A stretch of 64,000 nucleotides of DNA from Orrella sp037026685. GTDB lineage: Bacteria; Pseudomonadota; Gammaproteobacteria; Burkholderiales; Burkholderiaceae_B. The notes below the pieces were generated by a model. The model saw only the letters and a program-made list of their open reading frames with translations, did not search any database and was not told the origin of the DNA. The translations under genes and the position numbers were made by a program. Of the stretch, positions 34,423-42,692 are shown piece by piece. The stretch lies in assembly GCF_037026685.1 (NCBI RefSeq), contig NZ_JBANET010000024.1, forward strand, positions 5,668 to 69,667, written 5' to 3'. Within the stretch, counting starts at the first letter, position 1. Every line of letters begins with the position of its first letter.

Positions 34423-35741
34423 AGCGTCAGGCACTCGATGTGCTGCTGGTGGAAGACGATGGCGTGCTGGGCGGCGCCGTGGCCCAGCGCCTGCGCCTGG
34501 AGGGCTTGTCCGTGCTGTGGGTGCAAAGCGCGGCGCAGGCGATCGAGGCGCTGCAGCGCCACGACCCGGCCCTGATGCTCTCGGACATCCGCCTGCCCGA
34601 CGGCACCGGCGAGGATGTCTTTCGCCAGGCCGCGCGCCTGCTTGCCGACACCGAGGTCATGTTCGCCACCGCCTATGCCGAGGTCGCGCAGGCGGTGGCC
34701 CTGGTCAAGGCCGGCGCCAGCGACTATCTCATCAAGCCTTACGACATCAATGACCTGGTGCGGCGCATCAAGGCCACGCTCTCGCGCGCCCACCTGCCCA
34801 AGGGGGTCCGCACCGCCTTTCGCAGCTTCCATCATGATTCGGCCGAGATGGCGGCGCTGATGGGCCAGCTCAAGCGCCTGGCCCGGGAAAACTTTCCCAT
34901 CCTGCTGATGGGCGAGACCGGCACAGGCAAGGAAATGGCCGCCCGGCTCGTCCACGAGGCTTCCGACCGCGCGGCCGCGCCCTTCATTCCCGTCAGTTGC
35001 GCCGACATTTCCGACGTGGCGCTCGAGAGCAAGTATTTCGGCCACGAGGCCGGGGCCTTTCCCAATGCCGTCTCGCGCAAGGCCGGCGTGCTGGAGGACG
35101 TGGGCGGCGGCACGCTGTTCCTGGACGAGGTGTGCGAAATGCATCCCAAGATGCAGGCGGCGCTGGTGCGGGTGCTGCAGGACGGCCATTTCAGGCGGCT
35201 GGGCGGGGACGAGCCCATCCGCTTCGAAGGCCGCATCGTGGCGGCCACCAATGCCGACGTGCAGGAAGCGCTGGCTGCCGGCCGCCTGCGCCAGGACCTG
35301 TATTACCGCCTGCAGGGCGCGCAGCTGACCATCCCGCCGCTGCGCCGGCGCGTGCCCGAGATCCTGCCGCTGGCCGAGCGCCTGCTCGAGTCCTATGGCG
35401 GCGCCAGTCCCCTGGCGCCATTCACGCTGTCGCCGGCGGCCCGCAGCGCCCTGGTCACGCACGCCTGGCCGGGCAACGTGCGCGAGCTGGGCAACCGTAT
35501 CGCCCAGGCCTGCGCGCTGGCCGAATCTTCCACGCTGGGGCCGGCCGACCTGTTTCCCGAGCACAAGGGGCGCGACGCCGGCGAGCCTTCGCTGGCGCGC
35601 GTGCGCGCCGAGGCCGAGCGCGAGGAGATCGAGCGCGTGATCGCCGAGTCCGGCGGCCGGCTGGGCGAGGCCGCCAAGCGGCTGGGCATCTCGCGCACCA
35701 CCTTGTGGAAGCGGCGCCGGGCCAACGGCGGCGGCGCGTAG
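34419..35741 (+). CDS. NtrC-type response regulator with altered GAFTGA loop
   Basis: A 440-residue regulator with three domains. The receiver (1-120) has the phospho-accepting Asp in LMLSDIRLPDG and the KPYD lysine. The AAA+ domain has Walker A GETGTGKEMA and Walker B GGTLFLDEV, with ATNAD and RQDLYYRLQG as sensor and arginine elements. The C-terminus is a Fis-type HTH (GRLGEAAKRLGISRTTLWKR). The sigma-54 contact loop, normally GAFTGA, reads GAFPNA in GHEAGAFPNAVSRKAG. Proteins with such loops (for example HupR-like or TyrR-like) generally do not use sigma-54. The partner kinase lies just upstream. Confidence 0.92.
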   Translation: MKRQALDVLLVEDDGVLGGAVAQRLRLEGLSVLWVQSAAQAIEALQRHDPALMLSDIRLPDGTGEDVFRQAARLLADTEVMFATAYAEVAQAVALVKAGASDYLIKPYDINDLVRRIKATLSRAHLPKGVRTAFRSFHHDSAEMAALMGQLKRLARENFPILLMGETGTGKEMAARLVHEASDRAAAPFIPVSCADISDVALESKYFGHEAGAFPNAVSRKAGVLEDVGGGTLFLDEVCEMHPKMQAALVRVLQDGHFRRLGGDEPIRFEGRIVAATNADVQEALAAGRLRQDLYYRLQGAQLTIPPLRRRVPEILPLAERLLESYGGASPLAPFTLSPAARSALVTHAWPGNVRELGNRIAQACALAESSTLGPADLFPEHKGRDAGEPSLARVRAEAEREEIERVIAESGGRLGEAAKRLGISRTTLWKRRRANGGGA

Positions 35742-35768
35742 CGGCCGCCGGCCCGGCCCGGCCAAGCC

Positions 35769-36437
35769 TTATTCCACGTACTTGGCGTATACCGCCAGCA
35801 CCATTCTTTCCGAGCGCGTCAGGTATTGCTCCAGCTCCTGGGCGGCGGTGTCGGGCCGGCCTGATTCCAGCAGTTCGATCAACTGGTTGTTCATGTCGAT
35901 GAACGGCGCGTGCAGGTACTCGGGATCGTCCACCAGCCCGAAGGCCAGCCGCAGTTCGGCCGCGATCTGGTCGTAGAAGGTACTCAGGCGCTCGCTGTCG
36001 GCCAGCGCGATGATGGCGGCGTGGAACTCCATGTTGGCGGTGGCCACCGTGCGCCAGTCGGCGGTTTCCTGGGCCGCGTAGGCTTTCTGGATGGCCTGGC
36101 GCATGCGCTTGCCGGCAGGATGGCGCGGATAGGCCTGGCTCAGCGCGCGGCATTCGACCACGCGGCGCACCCGATAGATGTCGATGATGGCGGCGATGCT
36201 GGGCGTGGCGACGAACACCCCGCGGTTCGATTCGTGGCGCAGCAGCCCTTCCTTGGTCAGCAGGCGGAACGACTCGCGCAGCGTGTTGCGCGAAATGCCC
36301 AGTTTTTCGCTGAGGGCGGCTTCCGGCAGGCGCTGGTTGGGACGCAGCTCGCCGTTGACCAGTTGCGCGCGGATCTGCTCGGTGACCTTCTGGATCAGCG
36401 TCAGCGTGCTGCTGGACGGTTCTTGTGTGGCGGACAT
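35769..36437 (-). CDS. GntR-family regulator, FCD subgroup (FadR-like)
   Basis: A 222-residue regulator. The winged helix has LPEAALSEKLGISRNTLRESF followed by LLRHESNRGVFVA. The C-terminal all-helical FCD domain shows RRVVECRAL, NMEFHAAIIALA and LEQYLTRSERMV, with the metal- or ligand-binding His in the middle motif. ATG 36437 is used; the frame continues 29 residues upstream. The large non-coding region upstream holds TGTTCAACA palindromes that fit GntR-type operators. The ligand is probably an organic acid, by family only. Confidence 0.9.
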   Translation of the reverse strand: MSATQEPSSSTLTLIQKVTEQIRAQLVNGELRPNQRLPEAALSEKLGISRNTLRESFRLLTKEGLLRHESNRGVFVATPSIAAIIDIYRVRRVVECRALSQAYPRHPAGKRMRQAIQKAYAAQETADWRTVATANMEFHAAIIALADSERLSTFYDQIAAELRLAFGLVDDPEYLHAPFIDMNNQLIELLESGRPDTAAQELEQYLTRSERMVLAVYAKYVE

Positions 36438-36607
36438 CGGGTTTCCATGCAAAGGCGGGCGGGACGGGCGCGGCTTGGCCGCTCGAGGTGCTTTGTAGCA
36501 CGAACGAAGGGCGCGGACGGACAATGCGCGCCCTGCGAGCGCGTAAAAATGCCGGCTCTTGCCCGATATTGCTGCTTTTTAAGCATAGTCTGGCATGGTG
36601 ATAGAGA

Positions 36608-36626
36608 ATTATTGTTCAACAATAAT
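36608..36626. promoter_or_regulatory. Palindromic candidate operator for the GntR regulator
   Basis: ATTATTGTTCAACAATAAT has perfect 9-base arms around a single central base. Its TTGT...ACAA core has the form of GntR-family operators. It lies about 170 bp upstream of the GntR start codon. The same core TGTTCAACA recurs at 36919-36927. Confidence 0.65.
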
Positions 36627-36918
36627 GCAGGCCGGAAGTGGGCCAGCAGCAGGCCGGAAACGGGCCAAGGTGCCGGCTTGCCGGCCTGTCCGCCTTCCTG
36701 CAGGCGTGCGCGCAGAATGCCTTGCTACAAGGCGAAACCTTTGCTTGCAAGGTGCGCTGCCGCCCTACTGGCGGCATGGTTGCTTGCCCGGGGCGCATGT
36801 TCGCGCCGGAGGTGGGCGGGCCTATACGGGTTTTTCCTAATGCGCTTCCCACATTGCTGCAATACTCTAGCCTTCAATGTGTCAATCCTAGGCATTTTGT
36901 CCGATCAAGAAGAATAGT

Positions 36919-36927
36919 TGTTCAACA
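36919..36927. promoter_or_regulatory. Second TGTTCAACA core site
   Basis: An exact copy of the nine-base core of the palindrome at 36608-36626 occurs here, flanked by AG-T on the left and TTT on the right, so the outer arms do not continue. It ends 15 bp before the ATG of a 24-codon open frame with a strong ribosome-binding site, a position where a repressor would block initiation. Confidence 0.5.
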
Positions 36928-36942
36928 TTTGAGGGGAAAGCG

Positions 36943-37017
36943 ATGCGTAGCATGACCAGCCATGCCGCGTCCAGGCGGCGTCCGGCCGCCGGGCGTGAGG
37001 CGATCCGTCCAGGCTGA
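36943..37017 (+). CDS. Possible leader peptide or remnant gene start
   Basis: A 24-residue frame (MRSMTSHAASRRRPAAGREA and four more residues) follows a GAGGGGAAAG ribosome-binding site and the second TGTTCAACA site. It resembles the start of a GntR-regulated gene that ends prematurely. It might be a short leader, or the 5' remnant of a deleted gene. No family can be recognised and expression is unproven. Confidence 0.25.
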   Translation: MRSMTSHAASRRRPAAGREAIRPG

Positions 37018-37375
37018 CTAGGGGCGCGCGGCCGGTGCGGCCGCGCGCAGGCGAGTGCGGCGCCCGGCGGGCGCCTCGCGCCGCGCGCGCGGTCCCTCCG
37101 GCCGGTCCGGCCCGGCCTCTTCTGTGATTTTGACTTCCTCCCTGCGCGCAGGCCGCGCCGGGCAAGGGCGTTCGTTTGTCCGGAATCGGCTGGACCGGCA
37201 GGTATCGCCGGATGTCCGCACGGCCGCGTTGGCGCCACCGCCGGCGCAAGGCCCGGGACACCGGGATAGGGGAGGCCGGCCGACCCCGCGGGCAGCGCCA
37301 GGGCTGCGGCGGGCGAGGGCGGCGAATTCGGGGGGCCATGGTGATGCACCCGTGTTTTCAATCAGGGAGATCGAA

Positions 37376-39046
37376 GTGAGAAAGCTCAAGTCAGGCAAAT
37401 GGGCGTTGGCGGCGATGGCGGTTCTGGTATTGAACGCCTGCGGCGGCAGCGATGACGATGACGAAAAGGATCCCGGCGCGCCGCCGGAGCCCGCGCCCGA
37501 GGCCGTCTCGTGCCGCTGGGACCGCGACGTGCAGCTGGCGTTCGAGGAGCGCCGCCTGGACACCCCGCTGCCCTTCTCGGGTGCGAATGTCATCAACAGC
37601 GACCAGACCCCGCTGGCCACGCGCATCGTGACGGCCGCGGGTTTCCAGGATTTTGCACCGGAATTCGCCGCCGCCCTGTGCGATGACGAGGGCCACACCG
37701 TCGTGCGCAGCCAGGAAGAAGCCGTCGATCTGGTGCGCGAAAAAGGCCAGGCCCTGTGGCGCGCCGCGGTCGATCGCGTGCAAGGCCGGCGCGAGGCTCG
37801 CGAAGGCGAGACGCTGCCGCGCAGCGACGACCGCATGCTGTACTGGACCCGCGTGCAGATGACCAAGGTGCTGCGCCAATGGGTGCCCGAATGGGGCATG
37901 AGCGCCGACCAGATGTCCGAGCTGCAATGGGAGTTCGAGCGGGCCTCGCGGGGCCAGTACGACATCGACCTGCCCGAGGGCGACGCGCCTTCGGGCAAGC
38001 CCTATCGGCGCATGATCATCAGCGGCTTTGACGTCTTTACGCTGGGCACGCCTGGCGTGCCCAATACCGGCCTGCGCAACGGCAACCCCTCGGGCGCGAC
38101 GGCGCTGGAGATGGACGGCCGCGAATACACGCTGTCCGACGGGTCGGTGCTGCGCGTGGAAGCCTACGTGCTGCCCGTCAGCTACGATCCCTTCAACCGC
38201 GGCATGCAGGAAGACACCCTCGGGCCCTGGTTCCAGCCCGGTCCCAAGCAGGTCCATGCCTCGCTGACCTACAGCCAGGGCGGCAGCAACATCTTCTGGC
38301 TGGAAGAGTTCAACGCGCGCTTTCACGGCTCCTCGGCCGGCAACGACGGCATCGTCTATTGCCCGGGCAGCCTGAGGCTGCCGGCGGTGGTGCTGCCCTT
38401 GGGCACGCTCACCACCGAAGGCGCCGATCCGATCACGCTGCCCGGTTCGGGCTGCAATACGGTCGTGCAGGAGCGCTGGTACGGCTCGGATACGATCTCG
38501 GCGTGGAAGAAGGACCATCCGCCCCAGTTCACGGTGGCCTCGCTGCCCGTCGAGCAGATGCTGGCGGCCAACACCCAGCAAGGCGTGCTGCGCCCGCCCG
38601 GCGCCACCAGCGACGGCACCGACGGCTTTGACGTGACCTGGCATACCAACTACGACTATTTCCCCGACTGCTCCAGCACCACGACGGTCAACGTGCCCTG
38701 GCACGGCGTCAGGAACGCCATGCCCGATCCATCGCAGGTGCAGACGCCCGATCCGTCCTGGTGCTCGCGACGTGGCGGCGGCGGCGACTATCTTTCCAAC
38801 GAGAGCGCCTACCGCAACACGCTGCTGCGCGACGTGATGGGGCTGAACATCCCGGCCGGCCACATCCACATCCCGGTGATGAACAACTTCTACAACGGCA
38901 CGGCAGCCGCCGGCGGCTATCCGCGCGACGACAACTCGTACACCGATGCGCGTTTCGAAGCCTACCGCACGGCCATTGTGGAACAATCGAAGAAGCTGGC
39001 GATCGTCGTCGGCGAGAGCCTGGTCACTGGCGGACCGGCCAAGTAA
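37376..39046 (+). CDS. Lipoprotein resembling pyroglutamyl peptidase (C15) with Ser at the nucleophile position
   Basis: A 556-residue putative lipoprotein. GTG 37376 follows GGGAG; the signal ends in the lipobox LNAC near residue 21, then an acidic linker. A C15-like order of motifs can be read: RMIISGFDVFTLG (family: GFDPFG), a NGNPSGA segment (family: NPS), YSQGGSNIFWLEEFNAR with a Glu where the catalytic Glu falls, YLSNESAYRNTLL where the family has Y-V-C-N-H, and AGHIHIPVM where the family has FIHVP with the catalytic His. The expected Cys therefore reads Ser. Long insertions make it about 2.5 times the usual 210 residues. Peptidase activity is uncertain. Confidence 0.6.
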   Translation: MRKLKSGKWALAAMAVLVLNACGGSDDDDEKDPGAPPEPAPEAVSCRWDRDVQLAFEERRLDTPLPFSGANVINSDQTPLATRIVTAAGFQDFAPEFAAALCDDEGHTVVRSQEEAVDLVREKGQALWRAAVDRVQGRREAREGETLPRSDDRMLYWTRVQMTKVLRQWVPEWGMSADQMSELQWEFERASRGQYDIDLPEGDAPSGKPYRRMIISGFDVFTLGTPGVPNTGLRNGNPSGATALEMDGREYTLSDGSVLRVEAYVLPVSYDPFNRGMQEDTLGPWFQPGPKQVHASLTYSQGGSNIFWLEEFNARFHGSSAGNDGIVYCPGSLRLPAVVLPLGTLTTEGADPITLPGSGCNTVVQERWYGSDTISAWKKDHPPQFTVASLPVEQMLAANTQQGVLRPPGATSDGTDGFDVTWHTNYDYFPDCSSTTTVNVPWHGVRNAMPDPSQVQTPDPSWCSRRGGGGDYLSNESAYRNTLLRDVMGLNIPAGHIHIPVMNNFYNGTAAAGGYPRDDNSYTDARFEAYRTAIVEQSKKLAIVVGESLVTGGPAK

Positions 39047-39068
39047 ACCTCGACGCTAAGGAGCCATC

Positions 39069-39263
39069 ATGAAACTCAAGACTTTGCTGCTTGCCGCCGG
39101 CCTGGCGTTCTCGGCCGGCGTGCTGGCCCAGCCCAGCATGTACTACCTGTGGAAGAACCCGAGCACCGGCCAGACCGTGTGCGAGCCCGAATCGCCGGGC
39201 AAGGGGTGGGTGAAGGTCAGCGAGCAGGTCTATCAAGACCTGGAGTGCAAGACGCCGCTGTGA
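39069..39263 (+). CDS. Small exported protein
   Basis: A 64-residue protein with a clean signal peptide (MKLKTLLLAAGLAFSAGVLA, cleavage before QPS), leaving about 44 mature residues. The mature part is aromatic-rich at its start (MYYLWKN) and has two cysteines (TVCEPE, LECKTP) that could form a disulfide. AAGGAG precedes the ATG. It starts 22 bp after the C15-like lipoprotein stop, so the two are likely co-transcribed. I recognise no characterised family. Confidence 0.75.
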   Translation: MKLKTLLLAAGLAFSAGVLAQPSMYYLWKNPSTGQTVCEPESPGKGWVKVSEQVYQDLECKTPL

Positions 39264-39374
39264 TGCGCGCGATGCCGGCCCTGGACGCTGTCCGCGCCCG
39301 GGGCCGGCGCAAAAAGCGTATCGCCTGGCCGTCGAAGGGTGATGCGCGGGTTGTGCGCCTGGCGGTGCCAAAGC

Positions 39375-39406
39375 AAAAGGGCCTGCGGATTTCTCACGCA
39401 AGCCCT
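39375..39406 (-). terminator. Intrinsic terminator after the tRNA operon
   Basis: Read on the minus strand, AGGGCTTGCG and CGCAGGCCCT form a stem of nine pairs with one mismatch around a loop of nine bases, followed by TTTTGC. It lies just beyond tRNA-Asp, the last of three minus-strand tRNA genes. On the plus strand it could also serve the small exported protein gene, but no T-run follows there. Confidence 0.75.
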
Positions 39407-39415
39407 AGGTATCTT

Positions 39416-39492
39416 TGGCGGAGCGGACGGGGCTCGAACCCGCGACCCCCGGCGTGACAGGCCGGTATTCTAACCAACTGAACTACCGCTCC
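39416..39492 (-). tRNA. tRNA-Asp (GTC)
   Basis: A 77-nt tRNA read on the minus strand: acceptor GGAGCGG pairs with CCGCTCC, the D-loop is GTTCAGTTGGTTAGAA, the anticodon loop is CCTGTCACG with anticodon GTC, and the T-arm holds GGTTCGAGCC. CCA is encoded at the 3' end. It is the last gene of an Ala-Glu-Asp tRNA cluster. Confidence 0.97.
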
Positions 39493-39532
39493 GCAGCGGT
39501 ATACTGACTACGCAGCAGCTTAGGAAATAAGC

Positions 39533-39608
39533 TGGCGTCCCCTAGGGGATTCGAACCCCTGTACTCACCGTGAAAGGGTGATGTCCTAGGCCTCTAGACG
39601 AAGGGGAC
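39533..39608 (-). tRNA. tRNA-Glu (TTC)
   Basis: A 76-nt tRNA on the minus strand. The acceptor starts GTCCCCT and closes with AGGGGAC, the anticodon loop is CCTTTCACG with anticodon TTC, and the T-loop is GGTTCGAATCC. CCA is encoded. It is 40 bp upstream of tRNA-Asp in the same cluster. Confidence 0.97.
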
Positions 39609-39668
39609 AGGACCGTGCTGCATTTTACTGACTGCATTTTACTGATTTACTGCCTTCTTCGCTTTCAG

Positions 39669-39744
<76 letters not shown>

Positions 39745-39910
39745 GATCTGGTTGCCGTCACTACAGTTTTCTTGCACTGTCCTGCTTGAAAACTGCTGTG
39801 TCAGCAGCGAAGAAACGAGATTATGCACAAGTTTTTTTCCGTGTGCAAGTCCCCCTGCGCATCGGACATAAAAAAATCGAAAATTTTTCGCGGACGGCGC
39901 CACTAGGCGC

Positions 39911-41056
39911 TCAACGCCGGTAGGGCGTGTGCTCGTTCAGTTCGTCCATATAGGCATCCAGGCCGGCCGCCTCGCGGCGCAGGAAATCCTCCACCGCCTG
40001 AGCAAAGGCCGGGTGGGCGAGCCAGTGCGCCGAGCGGGTGGCCACGGGCATCAGGCCGCGCGCCAGCTTGTGCTCGCCTTGCGCCCCGCCCTCGAATACG
40101 CGGATGCCCTGGCCGATGGCCCACTCGATCGGGGTGTAGTAGCACAGTTCGAAGTGCAGGCAGGATATCTCGGCCAGCGCGCCCCAATAGCGTCCGTACA
40201 GGCGCGGTTCGCCGCCGGGCGCATCGCGCAGCAGCAGGCTGGCGGCGACGGGCTGGCCATCGAGCAGGGCCTGGGCCATGACGCAGTGCGCCGGCAGCTG
40301 CTGTCCCAGGTGCAGGAAGAAGGCCGGGCGCAGGTAGGGCTCCTGCGCGCGCTGCAGATAGGTGTTGGCATAGCAGCGATAGAAAAAGCGCCAGTCCTGC
40401 TCGCCGATGTCGGCGCCTTGCAGCACGCGTACGCGTACCCCGGCCTGCTCGACCTTGCGGCGCTCGGCGCGGATCTTCTTGCGCTTGGGCTGCGACAGGC
40501 TGTCCAGGAATTCGTCGAAGTCGCGCCAGCCCGCGTTGCGCCAATGGAATTGCGTGCCCGCGCGCACCATGAAGCCGGCCCGCCGCAGGCAGCGGGCCTC
40601 GGCCTCGGTGGGAAACAGCACGTGCATCGAAGAGGCGCCGCTGTCGCCGGCAAGCTGCGCCAGCGCCTGGGCCAGGTGCTGGCGCGCGGCGTCCTCGCGC
40701 GCCAGCAGGCGCATGCCGCCCACCGGCGTGAAGGGCACCGCGCACAGCCATTTGGGGTAATAGCGCAGGCCGTGGCGCGCATAGGCGTCGGCCCAGGCCC
40801 AGTCGAACACGTATTCGCCGTAGGAATGGGTCTTCAGGTATAGCGGCGCGGCGCCGGCCAGCGCGCCGCTGGCCGCCTCGCGCAGCAGTGCGTGGCGCGG
40901 GATCCAGCCTTGTTCCTCGCCCACGCAGCCGGTGGCCTCCAGGCCGTGCAGAAAGGCGTGGCTGAGCAGGCAGCCCGCCGGGGCGGCCAGTGCGTCCCAT
41001 TCCTCGGGCCGCACCTGGTCCAGCGTCCCGGCCAGTTCCAGGCGGTAGGCAGTCAT
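39911..41056 (-). CDS. GNAT/FemAB-like acyltransferase family protein (PF04339 type)
   Basis: A 381-residue cytoplasmic protein of the family once called DUF482, related to FemAB/GNAT aminoacyl- and acetyltransferases. Recognisable blocks are LSHAFLHGLEATGCVGEEQGW, TQFHWRNAGWRDFDEFLDSL with LSQPKRKKIRAERRKV, and the C-terminal FEGGAQGEHKLARGLMPV. The start is ATG 41056; a short upstream extension is possible. It lies 47 bp after lnt on the same strand. Substrate unknown. Confidence 0.88.
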   Translation of the reverse strand: MTAYRLELAGTLDQVRPEEWDALAAPAGCLLSHAFLHGLEATGCVGEEQGWIPRHALLREAASGALAGAAPLYLKTHSYGEYVFDWAWADAYARHGLRYYPKWLCAVPFTPVGGMRLLAREDAARQHLAQALAQLAGDSGASSMHVLFPTEAEARCLRRAGFMVRAGTQFHWRNAGWRDFDEFLDSLSQPKRKKIRAERRKVEQAGVRVRVLQGADIGEQDWRFFYRCYANTYLQRAQEPYLRPAFFLHLGQQLPAHCVMAQALLDGQPVAASLLLRDAPGGEPRLYGRYWGALAEISCLHFELCYYTPIEWAIGQGIRVFEGGAQGEHKLARGLMPVATRSAHWLAHPAFAQAVEDFLRREAAGLDAYMDELNEHTPYRR

Positions 41057-41103
41057 GCGGCGCAGGCTTGCGGACGGTTGGACGGGCTCATGCCTGCGCC
41101 GCT

Positions 41104-42690
41104 TCAGGCCCGCGGCCGCCGCAGCGCCAGCGCGGCCAGCAAGAGCGCGGCCAGCAGCAGGATGGGGGCGTTGCCGGCGCGGGCATAGGGCGTCAGGCCT
41201 TCGGTGCCCTGTATCGCCAGGCCCAGGACGCCGGGCCGCATGGGCGGCAGCTGGGCCAGCACTTGCCCGTCGGCGTCGATGGCCGCGGTCGCGCCGGTAT
41301 TGGTGGCCCGCAGCATGGGGCGGGCCAGCTCGATGGCGCGCATGCGCGAGATCTGCAGGTGCTGGCGCAGCGCCCACGAGTCGCCGAACCAGCCCAGGTT
41401 GCTGAAATTGACCAGGATGTTCGCGCCGGGCGAGCCGTCCTTGCCGGGGAACAGCGCCGGGCGCAGTTCTTCGCCGAAAACGTCCTCGAAGCAGATGTTG
41501 GGCGCGATCTGCCGCCCGCCCAGCGTGAAGGGCGTCTGGCGCGCGGGGCCGCGGTCGAAGTCGCCCAGCGGGATGGACATGGCCTGCACGAACCAGCGAA
41601 AGCCCCAGGGGATGAATTCGCCAAAGGGCACCAGGTGGCGCTTGTCATAGCGGTGCGCCGGCCGCCCGGCCATCAGCGCCTGCAAGTCGGTCTGCGCGGT
41701 GATGGGCACCACGCTGTTGGTGACGCGACCCTGCTCGCGGTCGCGCAGCGGCGCGCCCAGCAGGATGGTGCTGCCCTGGCGCCCGGCCAGGTCGCGCCAG
41801 GCTTGCCACAGCGCCGGCGGCAGCCGGTCCTGGAACACCGGCATAATGGTTTCGGGCAATACGATCAGTTCGGGCGCGGGCGCGTCCGGCCCGGTGGGCG
41901 TGCCCGCCAGTTCGAGATGGCGATGCAGGCCGGCCTGCAGCAGTTCGGGATTAAATTTATCGTTCTGGTCGACCGCGCCTTGCACCAGGCGCACCTGCAG
42001 CGGCTCGCCGTGCGGCGTCCACCACTGCCATTGCGCCAGCGCCCAGCCGGCCAGCGCCAGCACGATCGCCAACGCGGCGGGAATGGATTGGCGGGGCTCG
42101 GCCCGGCGCGGATTCTCGCGCCACAGGAAGGCGATGGCGGCGGCGCAGAAGGCCGACACGAAGGCCACCGCATAGACGCCGCCCAGCGGCGCCCAGCCGG
42201 CCAGCGGGCTGTCCAGGTGGGCGTAGCCGGCGTTGAGCCACGGAAAGCCGGTAAAGACGACGCCGCGCAGCCATTCGGCCAGCGTCCAGGCGCCGGCCCA
42301 GGCCAGCGCCGCGGGCAGCGCGCCCCGGCGGTGCGCCACCCACCGGGCCAGCCCCGCCGCCAGCGCGAAATACAGCGCCAGGTAGGCGGCCAGCGCCAGC
42401 ACGCCGGCGGCCGCCAGCGGCGCCGGCATGAAGCCGTAGGTGTGCATGCTGATGTACAGCCAGTACACGCCGATGACGCAGGCGATCCAGCCGAACAGCC
42501 AGCCCCCGGCCGCGGCCTGCCGCACCGACCGCGCGTCCAGGCTCAGGCGCGCCAGCACCGCCAGCGCCAGCAAGTGCACCGGCGCCAGCGCCCAGGCGGG
42601 CAGGGGATCGGGGGCGAAGACCAGGGCGTAGGCCGCCCCGGCCGCGGCAAGACCCGCCGCGCGCGGGCCGGGCGGGCGCAGGCGCGGCAT
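41104..42690 (-). CDS. lnt: Apolipoprotein N-acyltransferase Lnt
   Basis: A 528-residue inner-membrane enzyme adding the third acyl chain to lipoproteins. About six N-terminal helices precede a periplasmic nitrilase domain whose triad appears as Glu in VLPETIMPVF, Lys in YDKRHLVPFGEF and Cys in NICFEDVFGEE. WFGDSWALRQHLQISRMRAI is also typical. ATG 42690 follows the corC stop by two bases; the frame extends upstream within corC. It is part of the ybeZ-ybeY-corC-lnt operon. Confidence 0.96.
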   Translation of the reverse strand: MPRLRPPGPRAAGLAAAGAAYALVFAPDPLPAWALAPVHLLALAVLARLSLDARSVRQAAAGGWLFGWIACVIGVYWLYISMHTYGFMPAPLAAAGVLALAAYLALYFALAAGLARWVAHRRGALPAALAWAGAWTLAEWLRGVVFTGFPWLNAGYAHLDSPLAGWAPLGGVYAVAFVSAFCAAAIAFLWRENPRRAEPRQSIPAALAIVLALAGWALAQWQWWTPHGEPLQVRLVQGAVDQNDKFNPELLQAGLHRHLELAGTPTGPDAPAPELIVLPETIMPVFQDRLPPALWQAWRDLAGRQGSTILLGAPLRDREQGRVTNSVVPITAQTDLQALMAGRPAHRYDKRHLVPFGEFIPWGFRWFVQAMSIPLGDFDRGPARQTPFTLGGRQIAPNICFEDVFGEELRPALFPGKDGSPGANILVNFSNLGWFGDSWALRQHLQISRMRAIELARPMLRATNTGATAAIDADGQVLAQLPPMRPGVLGLAIQGTEGLTPYARAGNAPILLLAALLLAALALRRPRA

Positions 42691-42692
42691 GC

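Larger units (their letters stand above)
36438..36942. other. Long gene-poor region upstream of the GntR gene
   Basis: About 500 bp without a convincing gene. It includes an AT-rich patch (36585-36626) with a perfect-arm palindrome, a GC-rich stretch (36627-36830) with only short open frames lacking ribosome-binding sites or family likeness, and an AT-richer patch (36838-36935) ending in a second operator-like site. It looks like a regulatory region or the residue of a lost gene. Confidence 0.6.

Noticed and set aside
36595..36955. Short overlapping frames in the region upstream of the GntR gene
   Set aside because: They have no ribosome-binding sites or recognised families, and frames on both strands look equally random.
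37055..37375. Longer N-terminus for the C15-like lipoprotein
   Set aside because: The open frame extends upstream but would place the lipobox far inside the protein; GTG 37376 has a ribosome-binding site and gives a normal signal peptide.
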